Assembly (NCBI RefSeq): GCF_022539315.1
Contig: NC_066316.1
Coordinates: 5,037,501 to 5,101,500 of the forward strand
DNA length: 64,000 bases
Source: Serinus canaria
Taxonomy: Eukaryota > Chordata > Aves > Passeriformes > Fringillidae
Direction: 5' to 3'
The position numbers and the translations under genes are program-made. Below, in pieces: positions 1-12,596 of the stretch. The notes beneath the pieces were generated by a model. The model saw nothing but the letters and a program-made list of their open reading frames with translations. It made no database searches and was not told the origin of the DNA. How positions within the stretch are numbered: the first letter of the stretch is position 1; each line of letters begins with the position of its first letter.

Positions 1-16
1 AGCCAGTGGGAGAATC

Positions 17-120
17 TCAGTCATAGAAGTCATCAAAGTCGTCTGAATCCGTGCCGTGGGTCTGTGGGCGCAGAGCAGCCTCGAGCTCGGAGCTGCTGTC
101 ATCGGATTCGCCCCAGAACG
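17..120 (-). CDS. KIZ: KIZ terminal coding exon
   Basis: The acceptor CTCACCTGCAG precedes position 120 on the minus strand. The exon enters in phase 1 and encodes FWGESDDSSSELEAALRP, then a Thr/His linker and the acidic end SDDFDDFYD followed by TGA at 17-19. This WxESDDSxSExEAALRP signature and the DDFYD end are the most recognisable part of kizuna. The exon gives 34 residues plus a residue split across the junction. Confidence 0.92.
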
Positions 121-1668
121 CTGCAGGTGAGAGGAAGGAAAGCAGAGATGTAAAACCTTTTCTGTGGCTGTGCCTCTTGTCACAGCCATGAGCACAGAGG
201 TCTCCCGAGGCTGACCGAAGGCAGGGAGTTGGGAGCCCCAGCCCCAGGTGTGCGTGTCTGGCGCAGTGTCCGGCAGCGGAGCGGCTGTGCTGGACAGCAG
301 CCTCATTCAGCGCTCCCACTCCATTGTGCTGCAAGGTAGCTGGGCAAAACATTTCCACTCCAAGCAATTTACTTGACCAGCTGCTGCCTGAATTGCAGCT
401 TTGTCTACTCTTTTCCCCTTTCTCCCCACTACTTGACCCTGCGATGAAGTCACCAGCGGGCCATGACATCAGAGTTGGCACAGAAATGACAGTGACATCA
501 CAAATGAAAAATCACCACTTGGAGATCAGAGCAGATCCAGATCAGATCAGAGCCTGATCTCAGTGGAGCACATGGCTTTAACCTTGCTGGGAATCAGCAA
601 ACCCTTTCTCTGACAGCAGCAGAATCCCACGGCAGTTCAGAGTGCCTAAGAGATTTCTGGAAATGTGAATTCTTCTGACTCATGGATAGGACAGAGTGGG
701 AAGTGTGGCACATGAAGTCAGGGCCACAGTGGCTGACAGAGCTGTGCTCTCTGTTCCCACCTAATCCAGAGGCTGCTGGCTGTCCAAAGGCAGCCGGGAT
801 GAGACCCAGCGCTTGGCCAGGGACAGCGGGAGGAGGAAGGCTGTCACACTCACACAGACACTGCAGCTCGTGTTTGAGGCACTTTGGTGCCTCTGATGGC
901 ACCAGCTCCATGAACACCTTATCTACAAATGCAGCATCTGCATCTTTGATCCTCCATCCCCAGCCCCCTGGGCCGCAGGAACATCAGAGCCAGCCCTGTG
1001 CTGGCTGCCACGCTGAACGGCTCCAAGACAGGAAAGGGGCCAGGCGTGCCAGAGCCTTTCAAGTGCCACCAAAGCAGCTGTCCTTGATGGCATCTGTACC
1101 TCAGTTCAATGCCACACCTCTAAAACCAGGCCACTCTGGACTGCCAGCACCCAGAGCAGGGCAGCAGGGCTCCCAGCACTGCCCTGCTGGCAGGAGGCTC
1201 TGTCAGAGGTGGCTGCAGGCCCTGGAGGGCTTTGCAGGGAGTAAAGAGGGAACTGGAATGTGTGGGCAGCAAAAACACACAGGGTCCAGACACCAATTCA
1301 GAATAAAAGCAGCCTGGCCACACACCAAACCTTCCAGCTGCACCCACCCAGGTCCCAGGTCACAGGAAAGACCAAGGAACGCCCAGGTTTCTCCTTCTCC
1401 ACATTCCCTCCACCTGCTATTAACTGGTGTTTGATTAAACCCTGCAATGATCCCAACCAGTTCCACACCAGCCCCCCACAAACATCTCCTCTCTGCTCTG
1501 GATCTGTCCTCCTCAGCTCCCTTCTGGCTCCCACAGGAAACAGGGAAATTCCATGTTTCCCCTTCTCTCTACCTTATCCAGGTCATAACATTATTCTGGG
1601 AGGGCTTCTACAGTACAGATTTAACTAGGAAGACACTGATTTTCAGTAGCATAACATTCGTCTCTTAC
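121..1668 (-). other. KIZ last intron
   Basis: This is unique-looking intronic sequence. It contains one ORF segment with good splice signals (854-967) that I treat as a possible cassette exon and list among the findings. I see nothing else: no recognisable transposon and no conserved block. Confidence 0.7.
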
Positions 1669-1712
1669 CTTTGGATTTTATGGCAGTTACTGCTTCCTTC
1701 CGCAGTTCAGTC
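1669..1712 (-). CDS. KIZ: KIZ penultimate coding exon (44 nt)
   Basis: The acceptor ATGTTTTACAG and the consensus donor AAAG/GTAAGAG bound a 44-nt exon on the minus strand. It enters in phase 2, leaves in phase 1 and encodes TELRKEAVTAIKSK. Its exit phase joins the terminal exon to give SKAFWGESDD, equivalent in position to the basic Lys-rich stretch just before the acidic tail in mammalian kizuna. Confidence 0.85.
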
Positions 1713-3357
1713 CTGTAAAACATTTCAAGCAATCAGCACAATGTCTCCAATAAAAAAAAAAAAAGTGACTTTTAAAAAAATACTGTGAAATGGTTTAAAA
1801 AAACAACAACCCAGTAACTTCTGTAACTATTTTTTTTCCAAATAACTATTTAATCACAGACTTCTTCACCTAAAAAGGTGGAGAAATTCACGTGCAGGAG
1901 GGACACTGGTCAGCAGTTTCTGGAGTCATTCCCTGGTAACAGCACTGATTTACACCAGCACTGAATTAAGGTACAGAGGAGCAGGGCCCTGCCAAGCTGC
2001 TGCTGCATTTCAGAGGATGCAAAGTACGGAAAGGCAAAATCCAAACAAAACCAAATCCCCCCCAGTGCTGCTCCCTGCACTTCCTCCAGGTCCCGGCGCT
2101 GTCCCCCAGCCCCATGGCAATGTGCAGTCTTCACTGCCTTTGATCTACCTTGATGTGTGTGCAGCCTGAGCCTGCTCTGCTAAATGGCTGCTCTTGTGTC
2201 TGGAGCATCACAGGCCCTTTTGAATCTCTCAAACAAGCTGGAATCATTTTGATCTTTTGTGTGCAGCGCGTGCATTGTGCTGGGGCTGGGGAATAATCGC
2301 ACGGGGGCAAACATGGGGGAGAATTAACTGTTACTGCAGCAGTCCTGCAAGAAGCTCCAAAAATAAAGCCTCAGCTGATTTTAATAAGGAAGACCAAATA
2401 GGAGATATTTGGGACATCACTGGGCCAAGCAGTGAAATATAAGTCAATGTCAAGGTGCAGTTTGAAGCTGTGGCCTCAGTCACAACAGGACTCTCTGAAA
2501 TGTCAGTGATTTGCTGTGTTTCATTTAAAAATGTGGCAGCCAATACAGAGGTGCTTTAAGTGGGGAGCTACAAATATTCCACTATTGTGGAGGCATTTGT
2601 GAAAGAGACAAAAAAAAGCAAAGATGACTCCTTGCTAGTGTTACTTTCAGTATTCAGTCAGAATTTGGGATTGCAGCTGGAAAGCCACATGTAAAGTTTC
2701 ACACATTGCAGCTACTAGTGGTGCAGCCACTCTTCCTTTTAACCCAGAGAAAACTCCCACTGTTTAAATCTCATTTCCTCTCCAAAGGCTCCTGCTTTGT
2801 GGACAGAAATTCCCAGAAAATTAAACACAGCCCAGGTTCCAGCCAGGCACCAAACCAAGGCAGAAGTGCCAGTACCAAGTGACAGCTCTAGCAGAGTACT
2901 AACAATGATGTAACTCATAATGACCTTATTCACTGAAAAATTTTAAACTGTTTGGCTTCAAATGTTTCTCCAACATTCCTTTAGTGCACCATCCCACTGG
3001 CTTTCCTTTTTATTCCAAACAAAACTCCACACTGCCTTATACTCTCACTTCTCCTTCAAAGGCCTTCACTTGACAGGATACCCAGAAAGGATTTGAAGCC
3101 TCTGGGCTGATCCTGCTGAAGACCCTGAGCTCCTGCTCCCTTTGGCCAGATCTCCTGGTCCTCAGCAGTTCCCAGGAGGTGCTCCAAGCATCCCAGCCTA
3201 TGAAAATGTGCTCAAGAGGCTGCTGTTTTTCCCAGGGTATGGAGCAGGAAAACACTTGTTGCTGAGCTGTAGCTGGCGAGGCTCCTCCTGTGGATGCTGG
3301 CACAGGAAATAATTTCAAGAAGCTGAGGAGAAGATTGGGGGCAGCAGCCATCGCTTC

Positions 3358-3402
3358 CCCCTTGGCCACATCCTAGCCTGCTGCTAGGATGTGGCCAAGG
3401 GG
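3358..3402. repeat. Perfect 20-bp inverted repeat (hairpin) with 5-nt loop
   Basis: The left arm 3,358-3,377 (CCCCTTGGCCACATCCTAGC) is the exact reverse complement of the right arm 3,383-3,402, separated by CTGCT. No mismatch occurs in the 20 bp. It lies in a KIZ intron. It is too short for a standard vertebrate pre-miRNA. It may be a palindrome created by a local fold-back replication event. Confidence 0.9.
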
Positions 3403-4424
3403 AGCATGGGGTTCCTGGGATTTTCAGTTAGCTTCTCACAAAAGTTACTTGACAACTGAGTTTTCCTCAGTTCTGTCCCACTTCTCTCCATGGTTGTCCC
3501 ACAACAAACACCAGCGGGTCAGTGCTTTGGGTCCAGTGCTGAGGATCACCAGGGAGGACTGCCCACATCTCCAGGACTTGGTCTTCCAGATCCAGCTGAG
3601 GGATCCATGGAGAAAGGACCACCATGGCTGTAGAAACATCTGGAGACCTTCTCACTGCCACCCCAGCTTCCCACGAAGAGAAAGATCAAAGCTAGCAGGA
3701 GAGCAGGGAGAGAGATGTTTGCGTTCTACTAAACACCATCTGATCCCTGGGATTCATCTTCCCAGGGCTCACCCACCAGATGTGGAATGGGGTTCACTCC
3801 CCAAAGAGCCTGGAGCCAAAGCCAGGCCCAGCCATCCCCAGAGAAGGGAGATGGGGACAGAGTGGCAGCAAAGGCTCAGCACAAGCGCTGTCAGCACTGG
3901 GAAATGCTGGGCAGATACAGAAAAGCGAGCGAGGACATCAGAAAGGCCAGAGGGGGAACGGCAGCTCCCCCAGCCCAAACCTGGGAAATGCTGCAGGGGA
4001 TAAATTCTGGGGTGAGGTGTGTGAAGCTGGAGAGGTGCAGCAGCACCTTGGCTGGCGCGGCAGCCGCACTCGGCAGCCCCGGCCGTGGCAGCGCTCACCC
4101 GCAGCCGCAGCACACAATGGGCACAGACCTCCGCCGAGACGTTTCGGGCTGTCAATGCAGCCAGGCCAGTTCCAGCGCCTCCACTAATCCCCCGTCGTGA
4201 CCCTCCAATATCCATTTACACATTTGCTTCTTCCCTAAAATAATTCCAAACTGAACCCAGGCTCTGACAAAGAGAAAACCCAAACCAGTTTCACTTCAAA
4301 GAGCCTTTTAATCTCTCCATTTCTCTGATGAAACAGGCTTTTTGTATTGAAGATGCTGCAACAGTAAGGAATGAAAAAGCTCCAAGAAAATATTTTTTCC
4401 TCTATAATGAAAATATTAAGAGGA

Positions 4425-4889
4425 CGATGCCTTGTGAAAGCTGACCTAGAACAGAGGCTAGACAGAGTTAAAGAATTAAGTAGAGATTTATTAAAAGGAT
4501 ATCCTCAATGGATACACCTTGGGCAGCACAAGAGCCCAGCCAGGACTACACCCAAGATGAACCCAAACTGGTCACAAAAATGGATGACCAGTCACAAGGT
4601 CTCTCACTTTTAGAAATTCTGGTCCATTTGCATATTGCAGTTAATTGTCCAGTTATAGCTTTAGGTTATGAAGTCCCATCCTTCTTGTTTTTTTCTCTTC
4701 AGTCCACCATTGTTTATACTCTTGGGCCTGAGATTTGGATAGTTTGTCCTTGGTCCCCAGCTAGAGAAGGAATTGTTTTGTCTGCCTACTCTGTGAGGAG
4801 AGCTTGCTATCCCTTAATATAAAGCTCAGATCTACACACTAAAGCAGTACAGAATCTGAAAAATATAAAAGCTAAAACCTGAGGCATCA
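4425..4889 (-). mobile_element. Solo LTR of an endogenous retrovirus
   Basis: On the minus strand the element starts TGATGCC (from 4,889) and ends GGCATCG (at 4,425), so its ends form a short terminal inverted repeat with one changed base against canonical TG...CA. The flanks carry a 4-bp target duplication, AGGA at 4,421-4,424 and at 4,890-4,893. An AATAAA polyadenylation signal lies on the minus strand at 4,487-4,492. Its length (465 bp) and lack of internal genes fit a solo LTR left by recombination. The sequence resembles LTRs common in songbirds; I cannot assign a subfamily. Confidence 0.82.
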
Positions 4890-6479
4890 AGGAAAATTCC
4901 AGGACAAAATGAGCCAAGGTAATCAAGGAGGCTTGCTGGAAAACCCTGCCCACGGGTCTTCTTGCTAAAGCACCTGTTGAACTTCTATGTTTTATGGTCA
5001 GGTGAAAAAGACACTCAAAAAATTTTGGGAAATCCTAAATGCCAAGGAAGGAATTTTCCCACCCTGGAAAACCAAGTACCTAGAGTACATATTCTGCACA
5101 GTGTCACATAGGCAGTATAAACTCAAAAGTCCATTCATCATGCCAGAGCTGGAGCAATAACACTGAATTTCAGTGATTACACTGTGAGTAGGACGACCCT
5201 TATTTTAGGATACAAAGATTTCTGTCGAGCTGCGTCTAAGACCAGTCTCTGTTTGGATTCACCATGCTGGAGAAAAAAAAAAACCCACTGACACAAAGAT
5301 GCATCACAACGCTGCAAGGAAGCTGTGCAGGAGAGCAGGGGCAGTGCCAAAAAATCCACTGTTTCCTCTGTGCTCAGCTGGCAGATGTTGGTGCCTCTCC
5401 CCACACACCTGGCAGGGCACTGCCACCCCAGCAGCGCTGCTTCTGCAACAGCTGGGGGTGCAGGCAGAGGAAACAAAGCTCACACAAACAGCTGCAACAG
5501 CAGAGAATCCTGCTGGAATTTTCAGTCACCTTCTTACAGAAGCCATTGGATAGCTGGAGGGATAAAACCATCAGATCCTGCCTTGTTTCTGGGTGCATCT
5601 CCCAGGAACCCAGACCGACACAATGGCACTTCTCCTGGATTTCCAAGGGAAATGCATTTGTGCACGTCCTGAGTGCTGCCAGCCCCAAAGCTCTGGGATG
5701 TCTCCTCAGAGCACAGCGGAGTTTTCAGTGTCAGGACTGGTTCAGGAAGGGGGAAGTGGGGGATGCACAGAGCCCGAGTGCCCCCCGATGGCCAAAGCCA
5801 ACGGGCCCAGGAACTAATAAGAGATGAATTCGACTCTGCCAACTTCTATTTGCATGTCACTACAGCTGTGTTGGGCAACAGGGCTGAAAACCAGCCTTCA
5901 GAGACCCCCCCCAGAGTCCTTCCAGCAGATTAATTAAAGTTTAAAAGGCTTTATGCCGTGTTGGTGTCCTGACAAATCCAAAGCGGGCTTTGGTTCTCAG
6001 CTGATAACGCACCTTTAATCTCCAGATTATTTGGAAACGAGACAGCGCAAACAAGTCAAAGAAAAATAAAACGCCTGCATCCGAAATGGGGAATTCCCAG
6101 AAAGCGAGTGACCTCCACTGGCTGCATCCATCGCTACAGCCCCCCGGAATGCCACACACATAGCTGCCCACCCGCCTGCACTCGCCGGCATCCTCAGCCC
6201 TGACTTCTGAGACCTCCTCCCCCCAGGACCATGTCACTTAACGCCCTGTCGCCTGCTGCAGCACCCTGACACCCCACCCAGAGGTGCAGCTCCACGCATA
6301 GAAATATTCCCCCGGGAAAGTAAAGAAGCCAGGGAAAAGCGGTTTTCTTGCTGGAGGTAGAGCAGGCGGCATTTGTGGGAGAAGAGGAAGCTCTGGCATG
6401 CACCGCTGAACAAAAGGGAACAAGTGGTCTTTACTCGGAGAGCAGCTTCCTATTAAGACTCACTCCGTCGTACATTATG

Positions 6480-7110
6480 CCTTTCATCCCCACTCAACCA
6501 CAAAATGATTTTGCTGTAGGAAATACAATGGCAGAAAAAGATTTACATTGAAAGAATCTTTAATAATAAACTGTTGCAGATCTGCCTACTTCCCCATGAT
6601 TTATAATACAATAAACATCGGATTCTATTAAGTCTCATGCACTGAAGACATGCACTGAAAACCCGAGTATGAAAGCCCTCAATTCTTCCCTTCTCCAGGC
6701 CCATAATAGTGAAACGAGCATGGATAAATGTGCTAAGAGTATCTCTTTGCATCTTTTATAGCTTGTGTGTATCAATCTGTAAAGCTTATTAAGAAAGTCA
6801 TTGCTATGCAAAACAGCACCCAATCTCTTTCTCTCGCTTTTCAACAGCGCGCAGTGTTTAGCCAATAGGGCCGGGCCCCGGCCCCTCATTCCGCATTCAT
6901 AACATGCAACATTTGCACAATGTGTATCTCAAAGGCTGCTGAATAGAAAGCCTTAATACTCATGTAAACAACTGCAAACCAATTACTTAATGAATCAGGC
7001 CCACACATAATGAGGTGCCAGACAAAGAGCTATAAATGCATTTTTGCGCCCGAGCCTCCGCTTTAAAGTAAAATCCCTCAGCTGTAGTTTGGGCTTAACT
7101 GGCACATGAT
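6480..7110. promoter_or_regulatory. Enhancer-like, probably conserved non-coding block in a KIZ intron
   Basis: This is about 600 bp of repeat-free sequence rich in homeodomain-type cores (TTAATAATAAA, CAATTACTTAATGAATCA) and other AT-rich motifs such as CTATAAATGCA near 7,030. It has no ORF of interest. Conservation is inferred from composition only. Confidence 0.35.
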
Positions 7111-8301
7111 AATTATTGTCTGGGGGACATCAGAGGAGCCACGGTTTTTATTCCGGTCCGGCGGGGTCCGCGCCGAGGTCACTCATCAGCTCAGTGACAA
7201 AACGCGGCAAAGGAGAATTTATAAAGTGCCACGGCCGAGCTCGCAGGGATGTTTATTCTCAAGTAGTGGGTTTGAGACCACTTGTGAAAGCAATAAAGCC
7301 CGAGGAGTGGCTGCCGGGAGCAGAGCTGCAGTGCCGCAGAACTGCGGCACGGCACGGCACAGCAAACAGCTCTGCCTCTTCCTCCTTGCTCCAGGCACCC
7401 AGGGCTGCTCCCAAACCCCGCTGTGGCTTTAAGAAACTAACAGAAACTAACTCTTACACTGACTTACAGATTTATTACCACGGTTTTGTAAAGCAGCATC
7501 ATCGCGTATCCCTGCACAAAGTGTGCTGCTGCTGAGCACTGAGAGGCCTGGAATTATAGACCAGAGGGAATTATTTGAAATCTATTACAAATCAAAATTG
7601 GAGAAAGAGAAAAAAAAAGGCAAAAAAAAAGTACAGCATGTAACCGAGGGAGAAGTGGCTGCAGGCACGATTGGCCGGCAGTGTAGCAGCAATGGGATTT
7701 AGTTTGAAGAGTTTTTGTTTTGAATAAAAAATAGTTAATTTTAAATTACACATTTTACTCAGCCGCAGTGATCCTGTAATAAGTTCTCAGGGCCCTATCC
7801 TGCTCTTCCTGCTATCCCAGGCTGCAGGGAAGGGCTAAAATATAATATTTCAAAACTCATCTACAGGAACACCTTTGCATTTCATAGCACAAGGCAGGAT
7901 AATCATTGCCTCGTCATTCTCAAAGTTCCAGAAAATAAAAAAAGAGAGAACAATTGAACCTGAGATGGTAAGAATTAATCCCACACAAAAGCAGGAACAC
8001 CAGTCATCAATGCTTGGTTACAGCTCATATTTCATGTGCTTGAATAATAGAAATTCTATGATTTTAACAGCAATTGCAGAATCAGAACTGGCCTCACCCA
8101 CAGCAACCTAAAAATCCATGGAACAGGAGGATTAAAAGCAAGGAGGAGCTCATACCCTGAGGTGTTCCAAACCTGCAGTGTTTGATTACAGAAACAGCAA
8201 CCTTAACCCTGGTTCAAGTACAAAAATAAATTAGGGGAGCTTCAGCCCTTTTATGTTGTGTTTTCTCCCTCATGGAACCATTTCCAGTGTTACAGCCTTA
8301 C

Positions 8302-8401
8302 CTGGAGAAGGGAGGAGCGCTTCCATCCACCAAGGAGCTGCTTTCCGAATGCGTTCCCAAACTGTCGCTTCCTTCGGGACTGTCGTGGCTGTGATCCCCA
8401 G
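8302..8401 (-). CDS. KIZ: KIZ coding exon, acidic Ser-rich segment (100 nt)
   Basis: The acceptor TTTTTCCTGCACAG and the strong donor CCAG/GTAAGG bound 100 nt on the minus strand. It enters in phase 1 and leaves in phase 2. In this frame it encodes GDHSHDSPEGSDSLGTHSE followed by a Ser-rich stretch and PPFS. Mammalian kizuna has a comparable Ser-rich stretch in this position. The other two frames are open as well, so the frame choice rests on the phases of both neighbouring exons. Confidence 0.8.
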
Positions 8402-11400
8402 CTGTGCAGGAAAAACAGGCACTATGAACTTTCCAAGTTCCCATTTACATTAAGCAGAAAGGTTATTTTTGTTCTCCTTCCCCTTAAATGTAGATTATTT
8501 TTGAGTGTTACAGTTCTGTCAATGCTATTTGATGCCTCTGTGTTTTCAACCATTCTCTTGAATCAGACAAAAATAAATAAATCCTATAAAAATCAAATTA
8601 AACACATGTCTTGAGATTTTTGTGGCTTAAACAGCCAACCACACAACTATTTCAAAACCTGTTATCCCCACTTTCCTTTCTTCCCTTTCCCCCTGCTCTG
8701 TGGATCTCATTTCCATTCTATGGAGATTGATTTAAAAAAAAAAAAAGAAGAGGCAAATGGATTCATTCACTGGAGTCAGACAATTGCTCATCTTTGTGTT
8801 CATTTCCAAAGCACACGATGCTCAAGCACAAATCCCACTTTAAAAGGCTGCTTTGCATACATATATTTTCTATATATGTTTTTATCTACAGCACTGAAAC
8901 TATAACCAAGCCCTGCTCTCACCAATGTCCCTACCCAGGACAATTCAGTATTTCTGTCCACATTGGATTCTTCATTTCCTAACTGGCTGTGCACATTCCC
9001 AGTCCCTTCTGCACTTGGATTGCAGGAGAAGAAGTCCTGCTTGGTCTCAGGCACTTCCAGCAAAGAGGTGCCAGAGCCTGCCCAGGAGGAAAGAGAAATC
9101 AAGAATGAGAGGGAAAAAAGGTAAAGGGGGTTAAAAAGAAAAAATTGTCCCCCCTTTCCCATGATGTATCACAGCTCATGGCATTGCCTCTCCCCCAAAA
9201 CCAGTGCTCAAGCTGCTGCTGCTTCTACTTAGAGATGGATGAAGAATTTCCACCCAGAATTCACAACTTCAGAAAGACTCAGAGGTCTTCTAGGAACTTA
9301 AGTGTCCAACATGAGCTGCTGGATGGCATCATCCACACTGACCTAAGGGCAGTGTCCAACCTGGCGCTGGCCTAAGGATCCTCCTCCATCCCATATCAAA
9401 TGATATCAAACAGAGCAAAAGGTTAAGTGAGACTTATTAAATGCCCTGATTGGTGCACTCCAAGCAGCACCTTGGAATCCTCAAAGGAGGACCTCACCAG
9501 GAAGGACACGTGGGTGTGGGAAAAGTGGTCACACGATTGTTGGCTCATCACAGGTGGCCTGAAAAGGAAGGCAGAATCCAGCTTGTGTCCCTTCATGTTC
9601 CCTTATAATACATAAAGAAGGGCTGATTTTTTCTTTGCAATAGGGCTTTTCCTCCTTATTCCTACAGGAGATTTTAGACCTGGAGAGCAGCTGGGGGTGC
9701 TGTTCCAGCTGTTGTAAAGCAGAGCCCAAGGAGTGGAGCAGTTACACCATTTTTATTCAAATCCTCTACAGCCTTAACGCCTCCTCAAATCAAAGACAAG
9801 TGAAAGGAAGAGAGAGAATCTGGTTTTGTTAAAGATTTAACAAACCTGCCCTTCAATAAAATCAGCAATTTCCTACTCATAAATGAGACTCTTAAACAGT
9901 CATCCAGCAAAACAAGAAATAATGGGTTTTATCCTTCTTAATCTCACATTATTCACCTACCTCAGGAACAGCAGAAGAGCTGAACAATTTCTTTTGCGTC
10001 TTCCCCATAAAAAACAAAGCATCCGTGGAGGAGCTGAGAATGAGCCCCGCTCTCCCCCTGTATCCTCACATAACCTGGTACCACAAGAGACTGCTGTTCT
10101 GCTGTTATCAGCCAGCTCCTCTCTGGGCCAGCTGTGGACCAGGTACAATCCCTTTAAAGCCCATTATCCACAGGTGGCCTCCCATGAGCTCTGGACAGGG
10201 CATTAAAGAACCAACACAAATATTTCTGGAATATTTACAGATATTCAAGAAAATTAATGTTTTGCTTGTCGTTTTATGTAACAGAAGTAAAATAAAAATG
10301 AAACAAAACTCCAGAAGCATTTCCAGAGTGCCATCCTAAACACTGCCTGGAAGTGCATCCACACAGCTCTCACAGTGAAGTCAATCAAAAGCCCCAAAAG
10401 GCTTCTGGTGTTCCAAACCAACACTTAAAAAATGCAGCAAATACTGAAATTAAAAAAAAAAAATATCAACCCAAATTTGTATCCCTTAAGTTCAGAAAAA
10501 GTCATACAGCAAAACAATCATGTATGGATGGCTGTCAAATATCAGTTCATCTAAACCCCTCAAAACAAGTTGTTTGAGCCCAAAAGCCAACACACAAGAG
10601 ATGTGGCTTCTGTTTTAGGCCTGTAATGACTCCAGAGCCCCGGGGCCACAGCAAATGGTGATGATAAAAGGGAATGAGCAGCTGCCTGGCAGGGAGAGGA
10701 GGGGAGGGGAATAAGAAGCCCGCAGAAGATCACGGGCTGAAGATGAATCATGTCTGAAAGGAGCAGCTTGGCTTTCAAGTGAGGTGTGAGAAGCCTCACT
10801 CCCAGAGACAGAGGAACAGCAGAGACAGCTCCCTCATAAGGGACGGGCTGGAACTGGAGCTACTGGGTTTGGCTGAGGAGCTTCTTGGCATTTTTACATG
10901 CAGGAAGCATTAGCAGTTGCATGTCTGCTCCGTGGGAGAGCCAGGAGAGGTCAGGAAGTCTCTCAGTGATGGCACTGGCTGGAGGGAGCCACTGTTATAA
11001 GGTAACTTTGGTACAGGAGGCAGAGAGGAGGCTCCTGGCTGGCACAGGCACAGCTCCTGCCGGGCAGGGATCTGCCCCATGCTTATTCTAATGATCCCCA
11101 GTCAATTACTCACGGAAAGAATCAAACCAGCACCCTCTGGAGTTGCCATATAATTACTGGATCTCCACCACAGAGACTGACCCCTGTAACACAGACAGCG
11201 GGCCCTGATGGGCTTGCGGAGAGGATATTCACACGGTGAAACGTGGAACATGATTACAAGGAATTAAAGAGGCACCGTGCTCCCCACCTTTGTTTCTGCA
11301 ACGTGGGCTCTGTGATGTGACATTTAATCTGTGCTCAGGGCGAGCAGCTGGGTTTGCTCCCTCTGAAGTCTCCCGCGGCACGGAGCCGCCGGGGTGTGAC

Positions 11401-12451
11401 TGTATAACCCAGTCGAATGCTGGGCCTGAGGTTAATATGCAGCCACCCCTTCCACCTGTAATGGGAATCTTTCCCACCACACTTTCTTGCCTGCTCTCAT
11501 CTTCATCCAGCCTGTGACTTCTGGATGTGAACACACCGTAATGAAACCATTTCAAAGCGGCAGCCATCAGACCGGTTTCCTTGCTTTTAAGCCCTACTCC
11601 CTTTAATTTCCCACTTTTGTTATCTCTTGTTCATTGATCTAAACTATCCATTACTGCTTATAAAAGCAGTGCCCACTGGGAACTTGCTACCCTGCCTCTC
11701 TGTAGCTTCCTCACAAGCCAACCAAATGTCCTGAGGAACTGAAGACCCCTTGGATTTGGGAAACAAACAACCTGCAGCCATGCCTGGTGGCGGTGGCTTG
11801 TGCCAGACCCGCTGCAGGAAATTAGCTTAAATCAAAGTCTGGTCGCCTCTGCACACAAGAGTGGCGTGGATTTCGGAGCCTGGAGCAGCCTGTTTGCATT
11901 TGCTGTGCAAAGAGCACAGCAGCCTAATTGCCTGCTGCTGCCAGACTCCGATGGAAGAGGTGCTCCAGGAGCAGAGCAAGCGAGCTGCCATTGCTGGAAT
12001 AACGTATTCCCTCCTTGTGTGAAGGAACCAACTGGGCTGTCCCCGGCACTGGCATGTCCTGAGCTGGGAAACGGCTCTGCACGAACCCTTTCATTTTGGC
12101 AATTCCTTCTGCGGTCTGGCTTTGTCACAAGAGGCAGCAAATACATCCCCCAGTTCCTAAATGGGAGATGCTTTGTAAACATGCACACAGAACTCACTGA
12201 TCTATTTTACAGTGGCCACAGGGCCTGGCCTTTCCTCTCCTGCAGAAAACCCCACCACCACAGGCATCACTTAGTTTGGGAAGCCAGAACCACAAACAAT
12301 ACCAAGATATTGAGGAAAATCCCCCAAATCCATCACAAATGTACATTGATCTACCAGCAGCTACAGCACAGTCCCCTGGGGGTTTGGACAGAACTCCCCT
12401 ATGTCCAGAGCAGGAACATGGAGTGGCAGCCAGGGCTGGAACACCCCTTAC
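8402..12451 (-). other. KIZ intron of 4.0 kb
   Basis: The intron is mostly unremarkable. The 11,090-11,560 part has enhancer-like composition (spaced ATAATTACTGG, GATTACAAGGAATTAAAG and GGTTAATATGC motifs). No transposon that I recognise is present, and no additional exon. Confidence 0.65.
11090..11560. promoter_or_regulatory. Possible conserved non-coding block in a KIZ intron
   Basis: This is non-repetitive sequence with clusters of TAAT cores (CAATTACT, ATAATTACTGG, GTTAATATGC) and a GC-rich centre near 11,370-11,400. The call rests on composition only. Confidence 0.25.
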
Positions 12452-12596
12452 CTGGTTCTTGCTGTGCCAGTTCCCCCTGCTTTCCTTCCCTGCCGTTGGT
12501 TGGGATCGATGGCAGGCCGAGAGAGGATTCATCACTCTGGACAGGTGGCTCATCCCCACACTCTCCTGGAAGGGCCTCTCTCAGCACCAGCACAGT
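12452..12596 (-). CDS. KIZ: KIZ coding exon with the LREALPGECG block (145 nt)
   Basis: The acceptor TTGAATGCTCAG and donor CCAG/GTAAGG bound 145 nt, phase 0 in and phase 1 out. It encodes TVLVLREALPGECGDEPP followed by an acidic stretch and ESSLGLPSIPTNG. Mammalian kizuna carries a matching helical LLRKAL-type block followed by a Ser-rich LPSI motif, so this is one of the diagnostic exons. Confidence 0.9.

Larger units (their letters stand above)
1713..8301 (-). other. KIZ intron of 6.6 kb
   Basis: The intron contains a perfect hairpin (3,358-3,402), a solo ERV LTR (4,425-4,889) and an AT-rich enhancer-like block (6,480-7,110), all listed separately. 1,740-1,840 is A/T-rich low-complexity sequence. 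I found no exon with the phase 2/2 that an extra coding exon here would need. Confidence 0.7.
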
